64,000 nucleotides of DNA from Bacilli bacterium (GTDB lineage Bacteria; Bacillota_I; Bacilli_A; RFN20; CAG-826), in contig DAOKYO010000001.1 of assembly GCA_035326105.1 (NCBI GenBank), positions 846,800 through 910,799 of the forward strand. Direction: 5' to 3'. Position 1 is the stretch's first letter, and the number at the start of each line of letters is the position of its first letter. Under the pieces are notes generated by a model. That model did not search any database. It saw nothing but the letters and a program-made list of their open reading frames with translations, and was not told the DNA's origin. The translations under genes were made by a program, and so were the position numbers. Shown here piece after piece: positions 58,777 through 64,000 of this stretch.

Positions 58777-59151
58777 ATGGCAAGGAAAATACAACCAGCT
58801 GAAAGCTGCGACTGTGATGTTATACATGAGGATACTGTTAATCAAGTTCGAAAAAAAATGCCTCAAGAAGAAACTCTATATGATCTCGCGGATTTATTTA
58901 AGGTCCTCGGTGATTCAACAAGGATTAAGATTCTTTGGGCTTTAGATGAGGCAGAGATGTGCGTTTGCGATATTTCGTTCTTATTAAATATGACCCAATC
59001 AGCAATTTCACATCAACTAAGAGTCTTAAAACAGGCTGAATTGGTAAAAAGCAGAAGAGAGGGAAAGATTGTATTCTACTCACTTGAAGATGTACACGTA
59101 AAGCAAATATTTGATCAGGGATTAATTCATATTTCAGAAGGAAGAAAGTAA
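58777..59151 (+). CDS. ArsR/SmtB-family metal-sensing repressor, CadC-type
   Basis: 124 residues. Winged helix with MTQSAISHQLRVLKQAELV (about 72-90). Metal sites: N-terminal CDC (C11, C13) with EMCVCD (C62, C64), the cadmium/lead site of CadC; and D105-x-H107 ... H118-x-x-E121, the alpha-5 zinc site of SmtB/CzrA. It should repress the operon until Cd, Pb or Zn binds. ATG 58777 is chosen for GGGAGGT; the frame to 58738 starts inside the operator. Confidence 0.9.
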   Translation: MARKIQPAESCDCDVIHEDTVNQVRKKMPQEETLYDLADLFKVLGDSTRIKILWALDEAEMCVCDISFLLNMTQSAISHQLRVLKQAELVKSRREGKIVFYSLEDVHVKQIFDQGLIHISEGRK

Positions 59152-59165
59152 AGGAGGAGTAAGGA

Positions 59166-61760
59166 ATGTTAAAGAAGGAAGTAATTTTAGAAGGCTTAGA
59201 TTGCGCGAATTGTGCAGCTAAAATTGAAGATGAGGTTAATAAAATAAATGGAGTCAAAGCTTACATGAATTTCATGAACAAGACATTGACTTTAGAAACT
59301 GAATCAGAGAAAGAGTATAAGAATACATTACAGAAAGTTGAAACCATAGTGCACAAGCACGAACCTGATGTTGTAGTGATAGAAAAAACTGTTAACAAGA
59401 GCAATAAAAAAGTATTAATACTTGAAGGGCTTGGATGTGCGAATTGTGCTGCAAAGATAGAAGCTCAAACGCAAAGCCTTGAGGGGGTAAATAGTGCGAC
59501 TGTTGATTTTGTATCTAAGAAGCTGACAATTGAAGCAGTCAATAAAAAGGAATTTGGTAAAATTCTTGGAGAAGTAACAGCCATCATAAATAAACTTGAA
59601 CCGGATGTTAAAATAATTGATACCGATAAAAATAAGGGTAACAATACAACAATAATGCTTGAAGGACTTGGATGCGCAAATTGCGCAGCAAAAATCGAGA
59701 CAGAAGTGAGTAAGTTAGAAGACGTAAAATTTGCATCAGTTGATTTTGTATCAAAGAAACTTACGTTGGAAACTAATACAGGCATCAATATTTCTTCACT
59801 AAATGAAACAATAGAAGGTATAGTAAAGAAAATAGAGCCAGATGTTAAAGTTGTTTTTGAGGGGAATACATCCAAGGCTAATACAAAAGAAAATGATGAT
59901 GACGATGAAGATAACAATAAAAAAGAAATAGCAAGGCTGATAATCGGCGGAGCAATATTTGCAGTAGGCATGATATTTAATTTCCAGAATTGGCTGGAAC
60001 TAACCTTGTTTTTAATCAGTTACATTATAGTAGGTGGACCCGTTGTATTAAAAGCAATCAAGGGAATTGCAAGAGGTCAGGTATTCAGTGAACATTTTCT
60101 TATGAGCGTAGCGACCATTGGCGCATTCTTCATTGGCGAATATCCAGAAGGTGTTGCAGTTATGATGTTCTATCTAGTTGGTGAATTGTTCCAAGATCTG
60201 GCCGTGGGTCATTCCAGAAAATCGATCAGTGCATTGATGGATATACGACCTGACTATGCAAATCTTAAAATTGGTGATGAAATTAAAAAAGTGTCACCGG
60301 AAGAAGTTAACATCGGAGATATCATCGTTGTAAAACCAGGAGAAAAAGTTCCACTCGACGGAAAAGTCCTAGATGGAACATCAATGGTAGATACAGCAGC
60401 ATTAACCGGTGAATCTATTCCCCGCGAACTGGTACCTGGCAGCGATGCTTTAAGTGGATTCATTAACAAGAATGGTGTATTAACGGTTGAAGTTACAAAG
60501 GATTTTGGTGAATCTACAGTATCAAAAATTTTGGATTTGGTACAAAACGCAAGTAGTAGAAAAGCTCCTACAGAACAATTTATAACAAAATTTGCCCGTT
60601 ACTATACTCCGGTTGTTGTATTTGGAGCGTTGGCATTGGCGATTATACCACCATTAGTAGTGCCAGGAGCCACATTTTCAGAATGGATTTATAGAGCTCT
60701 GGTGTTTCTGGTTGTATCCTGCCCTTGTGCTTTAGTAATTTCAATACCGTTAGGATTCTTCGGTGGTATTGGCGGAGCTTCGAAGAGGGGTATTCTTGTA
60801 AAAGGCAGTAATTATCTAGAGGCTTTGAACAATGTAGAAATGGTTGTATTTGATAAGACGGGTACATTAACCAAAGGGGTTTTTGAGGTTGTAGAAGTCA
60901 ATGCTCAAATTGATTATACAGACGATGAATTGATTGAATATGCAGCATATGCTGAAAGTCATTCAAGCCATCCGATTGCGTTATCCATCTTGAAGGTTTA
61001 TAAGAAAGAGATTGATTTCAGTAAAATAGATGATTATAAAGAAATCGCAGGTCATGGTTTAAGTGTTAAGCTTGCCGATAAAGAGGTTCTTGCCGGTAAC
61101 GCCAAATTAATGGTTAGTGAAAATATTAAATATCAAGAAATAGAAACAATTGGCACCGTGGTACACATTGCAATAAATAAAAAATATGCGGGTAATATAG
61201 TAATCTCAGATGAAGTCAAGGAAGACTCAGCAGAGGCAATTAAAGGATTAAAAGCACTTGGCATAAAGAAAACTGTTATGCTAACCGGTGATATGAAAGC
61301 AGTTGGCAAAAAGATAGGAAACCAACTAGGGTTGGATGAAGTTTATTCGGAACTGCTGCCTGCAGACAAGGTGGAAAAGATAGAATTCCTAGACGCTAAC
61401 AAATCAAAAAAGGGTAAGATCGTATTTGTTGGTGACGGAATTAACGATGCACCTGTGCTTGCAAGGGCGGATATTGGTATGGCTATGGGAGGATTAGGTT
61501 CGGATGCAGCCATTGAAGCTGCTGATATTGTTATTATGACAGATGAACCATCCAAGATTGTTACAGCAATTAAAGTTGCTAAAAGAACAAGGAACATTGT
61601 CATGCAGAATATTATCTTTGCATTGGGAGTTAAGGCTATATTCCTTGTACTTGGGGCATTAGGCGTAGCATCCATGTGGGAAGCAGTATTTGCTGATGTG
61701 GGAGTTGCTGTCCTAGCAATTTTAAATGCGATGCGTGTAATAAATACTAAAAATTTGTAA
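59166..61760 (+). CDS. cadA: Cd/Zn/Pb-exporting P1B ATPase with three HMA-like domains
   Basis: 864 residues, longer than the usual CadA because three metal-binding domains precede the pump: GLDCANC (C13, C16), GLGCANC (C91, C94) and GLGCANC (C170, C173), then an acidic linker (DDDDED). Core: TGES (414-417), membrane motif SCPCALVIS (CPC 519-521), DKTGTLTKG (563-571), SSHP, TGD and GDGINDAPVL. It exports soft divalent metals, here with its own repressor 14 bp upstream. The second and third metal domains are almost identical, suggesting recent internal duplication. Confidence 0.95.
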   Translation: MLKKEVILEGLDCANCAAKIEDEVNKINGVKAYMNFMNKTLTLETESEKEYKNTLQKVETIVHKHEPDVVVIEKTVNKSNKKVLILEGLGCANCAAKIEAQTQSLEGVNSATVDFVSKKLTIEAVNKKEFGKILGEVTAIINKLEPDVKIIDTDKNKGNNTTIMLEGLGCANCAAKIETEVSKLEDVKFASVDFVSKKLTLETNTGINISSLNETIEGIVKKIEPDVKVVFEGNTSKANTKENDDDDEDNNKKEIARLIIGGAIFAVGMIFNFQNWLELTLFLISYIIVGGPVVLKAIKGIARGQVFSEHFLMSVATIGAFFIGEYPEGVAVMMFYLVGELFQDLAVGHSRKSISALMDIRPDYANLKIGDEIKKVSPEEVNIGDIIVVKPGEKVPLDGKVLDGTSMVDTAALTGESIPRELVPGSDALSGFINKNGVLTVEVTKDFGESTVSKILDLVQNASSRKAPTEQFITKFARYYTPVVVFGALALAIIPPLVVPGATFSEWIYRALVFLVVSCPCALVISIPLGFFGGIGGASKRGILVKGSNYLEALNNVEMVVFDKTGTLTKGVFEVVEVNAQIDYTDDELIEYAAYAESHSSHPIALSILKVYKKEIDFSKIDDYKEIAGHGLSVKLADKEVLAGNAKLMVSENIKYQEIETIGTVVHIAINKKYAGNIVISDEVKEDSAEAIKGLKALGIKKTVMLTGDMKAVGKKIGNQLGLDEVYSELLPADKVEKIEFLDANKSKKGKIVFVGDGINDAPVLARADIGMAMGGLGSDAAIEAADIVIMTDEPSKIVTAIKVAKRTRNIVMQNIIFALGVKAIFLVLGALGVASMWEAVFADVGVAVLAILNAMRVINTKNL

Positions 61761-61774
61761 AAACAGAATTAAGG

Positions 61775-61984
61775 GTGTGTAGCATATATAAAGACCTTGC
61801 TATATTTTTCGCGGGATTGACTGCTTGGGAATCAATCGTCCATGCTTCATTTGGTTTATGGTGGAATTTGCCAATAACTCTTTTGGGTATTACTATAACC
61901 CCTGAGGTCAATACTATTCAGATTATTGTTCCTGCGTTGATATCATCATTCTCAGTATATTTCGGTTGGCTTAAAAAATCTTAG
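61775..61984 (+). CDS. Small two-pass membrane protein of cad operon
   Basis: 69 residues, two hydrophobic stretches (LAIFFAGLTAWESIVHASFG and the PALISSFSVYFGWL end) around LPITLLGITITPEVNTIQII. Small proteins like this often follow cadA genes in Firmicutes; role unknown. It starts at GTG 61775 with AAGGG close before it. Confidence 0.65.
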   Translation: MCSIYKDLAIFFAGLTAWESIVHASFGLWWNLPITLLGITITPEVNTIQIIVPALISSFSVYFGWLKKS

Positions 61985-62402
61985 CGAAAAAAAACAATGT
62001 TTTTATGTATTAGAATCCCTGAGTTTTTGGGTGTTATTAATCAAAAATTCTTCTATGGCTATGTTTTGAAATTAAAGCCGAGAAATACCGTTAAAGATTT
62101 GCTGTTTAAGCACAAGCATAGATTTTCAGATGAAAAAATCCGAAGCCATTAATGTGGAACAGCTAAAATCTTTACAGCGCAGGGGGTGTTTTTCTTTACA
62201 ATAAAAATTAATTCCGATCTCTTTGATCCATGGTGTTATATCCAAAATATGTTACTTTACGAGTTTCAAGGCACTTTTTTCGAGCAATCCACGAAACTCG
62301 ACGTATCTAGTCAATGGAAAGACCTTAAATAAGAAGTGAAGCAAAATAGACAAAACTAATTGGGCAGGTAATGATCATTAATCGTCTTCATTATAAGATA
62401 TT
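61985..62402. other. Region of decayed coding DNA
   Basis: No intact gene. A short plus-strand stretch (about 62018-62152) reads EFLGVINQKFFYGYVLKLKP and then NTVKDLLFKHKHRFSDEKIR without a start, likely the tail of a lost gene. ACGAGTTTC and GAAACTCG form an inverted pair about 62257-62300. Confidence 0.4.
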
Positions 62403-62627
62403 TTGTTGGGGTGGTTAGCTTTTTGCAGGGGTGTGAATAAATCAGTAAGGGTGCGTAATTGTTTCAAAATAGGTAGTCTTACACATCCAGGAGGAGCAAA
62501 CGACTATGGTAGTTTTGAAGTTGAGTGCCTCAAGTGTAAACACCATTTTGACATATATGTAGGTAGAGACATTGATGCATCAAGCATCAAATCAGGCGCA
62601 AAATTAATAAAAGTCATTTATAAATAA
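62403..62627 (+). CDS. Possible small zinc-ribbon fragment
   Basis: 74 codons from a TTG. The second half (SLTHPGGANDYGSFEVECLK, CKHHFDIYVGRDID) looks protein-like with one CxxC pair; the first part does not. No good ribosome site fits this frame. Probably the end of a damaged gene. Confidence 0.3.
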   Translation: MLGWLAFCRGVNKSVRVRNCFKIGSLTHPGGANDYGSFEVECLKCKHHFDIYVGRDIDASSIKSGAKLIKVIYK

Positions 62628-62674
62628 AGGTTTTTTAGCCGCTTTACGCGTGGAAATTTATGGTAAAAACCTTA

Positions 62675-62744
62675 TGTCGGGTAGAGACTTATGTGCTGTC
62701 GGGGAAATAGCAAACTACTGTCGGGTCAAATATCCAAGTGTCGG
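62675..62744. repeat. Four TGTCGG repeats, 20-22-bp period (IS21-end-like)
   Basis: TGTCGG at 62675, 62697, 62719 and 62739. Multiple short phased repeats beginning TGTCG are typical of IS21-family ends, so this may be an insertion-sequence remnant. No istA/istB-like gene is present. Confidence 0.5.
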
Positions 62745-62784
62745 ATTTGTATTAATATTGAACGATAAAGCCATTAAGTAAATT

Positions 62785-62815
62785 AGTTCTTGATTCAATA
62801 TCAAGAACTTTTTAT
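62785..62815 (+). terminator. Intrinsic terminator
   Basis: AGTTCTTGAT (62785-62794) and ATCAAGAACT (62800-62809) form a perfect 10-bp stem followed by TTTTATTTT. Confidence 0.85.
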
Positions 62816-62997
62816 TTTATCTACTTACTCTTCGCGTTTTTTTTTACTTATGGAATAATACAAATAACAAAAAATACATTGTGAGAAAAGAATCTTATAT
62901 TTATATTTTTTTAAATAGATATCAAGGTTAATCATATGTTGAATAAAGATGAACTTGGCAGTAATAGACTATAATTAAGTAGGGTGGAAATGATAAA

Positions 62998-63837
62998 TTG
63001 AAGCATAATGAAAATGACTTAATTAAAAATGATATTCCCGTAGTATGCTATGAAATTGAAAAGGAAAGCGAACTACCTTTTATAAGTAATGGTAAGTCTT
63101 ATGGATACAAATGTGCCAATATCGATCATGATTATGCGGGTATGGCGTATATGGGTTTTTGCTATGGTAGTCAAAAGATGTCGTTCGATAAGATTAAAAA
63201 GAATATGATTCAAGAAGAGATAAACAAACTTGAAAAGAAAAGGAATAGAGTTACTAATTTCGATTTTTTTAAAGAGAACGATGAATTTTATCCAGAATAT
63301 GAACGGCTTTTAGCGATTGTCGGAAAGTATCGTAGACGTCGAGCCGGCAATCCAGATGTTATCAAATTAAACTCTTATATTGAAGATCATGGGGGACTTA
63401 ATTTTGAAATTCGCCGTTATGACATTAAATATAACTCAATGTTTTTCAATTATTACCCCAAGATAGTTAGGGAAGATGGTATCGTTTGTCGAACAGTCGC
63501 AAAAGAAAAAGAAGACAATGCCACATTAGAAAGACGAATTGAGATGGCAAATACATTGATTAATAATGAGGAAGACGCTGTTAGTATAGAGAAAGATAAT
63601 TTTTCTATGACTTTTGATTTTATCGAAGATAATTATAAAATGGCTATTGCCACTATCAAGAGTTTGCTCAAGGAGTATAAAGAAGTGTTTTTGCTCTATC
63701 CTCGAAGCGGAAAATCGCAAAAATATGTAATTTCTTTCACTCCCAACATAATTGATGCAAATTTATTGGAGTTTACTATTGAAGATTATCTTTACGCATT
63801 GCCGAATACGCTTTATAGATTTAAAAAAGAAAATTAG
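62998..63837 (+). CDS. Hypothetical protein, 279 residues
   Basis: A soluble, charged protein from a TTG at 62998 (GGTGG about 11 nt upstream). It contains KSYGYKCANIDHDYAGMAYM, a basic KYRRRRAGNPDVI patch and a C-terminal helix-rich half. No family recognised. It stands alone at the right edge; no partner gene lies within the window. Confidence 0.6.
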   Translation: MKHNENDLIKNDIPVVCYEIEKESELPFISNGKSYGYKCANIDHDYAGMAYMGFCYGSQKMSFDKIKKNMIQEEINKLEKKRNRVTNFDFFKENDEFYPEYERLLAIVGKYRRRRAGNPDVIKLNSYIEDHGGLNFEIRRYDIKYNSMFFNYYPKIVREDGIVCRTVAKEKEDNATLERRIEMANTLINNEEDAVSIEKDNFSMTFDFIEDNYKMAIATIKSLLKEYKEVFLLYPRSGKSQKYVISFTPNIIDANLLEFTIEDYLYALPNTLYRFKKEN

Positions 63838-64000
63838 ATAGAAAAATTTGGCTTATACCTTACTTTTAATTATTATTCTTTAATAACAATTGAAGATAAC
63901 TTATACCAGTTTTATTACAAAAAAACATTGTTGTTGTATTACCAACTACGTAAGATTTTTCTTAGAAATAAAAATAGGTGCCAACAACATCGCTTAAATC

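Larger units (their letters stand above)
62628..62997. other. Spacer with repeat block and terminator
   Basis: No gene visible in 370 bases. It contains the TGTCGG repeat block, a strong terminator and an AT-rich approach to the last gene. Confidence 0.6.

Noticed and set aside
58532..58945. Open frame overlapping the cadC start
   Set aside because: It has no ribosome site, runs through the cad promoter and operator, and overlaps cadC in another frame.

Overview
The window looks like a low-G+C Firmicutes or Mollicutes-related chromosome using the standard code (Trp is TGG, TGA is a stop, Shine-Dalgarno sites are strong). Both outer flanks are visibly richer in G+C than the middle and carry housekeeping-type genes: YitT and two TM2 proteins on the left; tRNA-Ser(CGA), a degenerate GGDEF/EAL membrane protein, an archaeal/eukaryote-type prolyl-tRNA synthetase and tRNA-Ser(GCT) on the right. 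That ProRS type is common in Mollicutes and relatives, but I cannot name the organism.

Region by region. 1-1.9 kb: host backbone. 2-13.3 kb: an AT-rich accessory region with an AAA/DUF4143 ATPase, a BRO-N-like/Fic fusion, a MerR regulator facing a DUF3737 beta-helix gene across a 19-bp-spacer promoter, and then many small leftward genes (toxin/immunity-like pair, YunG, nucleotidyltransferase, small membrane proteins, HExxH protein), mixed with pseudogenes broken by single stops or frameshifts. 13.4-48.5 kb: a largely complete HK97-type siphovirus prophage transcribed leftward. In transcription order it has a sigma-like HTH and DUF2800/AAA/DUF669/helicase/primase/RusA replication and recombination genes, an ArpU-like regulator, two DNA methyltransferases with a private SAM synthetase (metK), HNH, terminase, portal, protease, capsid, connectors, tail tube, a frameshifted tail chaperone, tape measure, tail tip and fibres, two holins, and finally two large serine recombinases. 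No endolysin is recognisable. Three HEPN-like genes sit in the packaging module. 48.7-54.3 kb: a rightward ABC three-component (ABC-3C) defence-type operon with a small XRE gene, and a leftward HaeIII-like restriction-modification pair. 54.5-58.2 kb: host backbone. 58.2-62 kb: a cadmium/zinc efflux operon (cadC-like, cadA with three metal-binding domains, a small membrane gene) behind an operator-like repeat cluster. 62-64 kb: remnants and an unknown 279-residue gene.

The prophage reads as one long leftward programme: replication, modification, packaging, morphogenesis, lysis, then recombinases. Accessory cargo with likely conflict roles (HEPN genes, ABC-3C, R-M, Fic, toxin/immunity) sits inside or beside it. 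The most promising candidates for something little described are the ABC-3C operon with an effector N-terminus I cannot assign, and the tandem HEPN-like paralogues that flank a probable cos site. No clear CI-type repressor, att repeats or CRISPR were seen.
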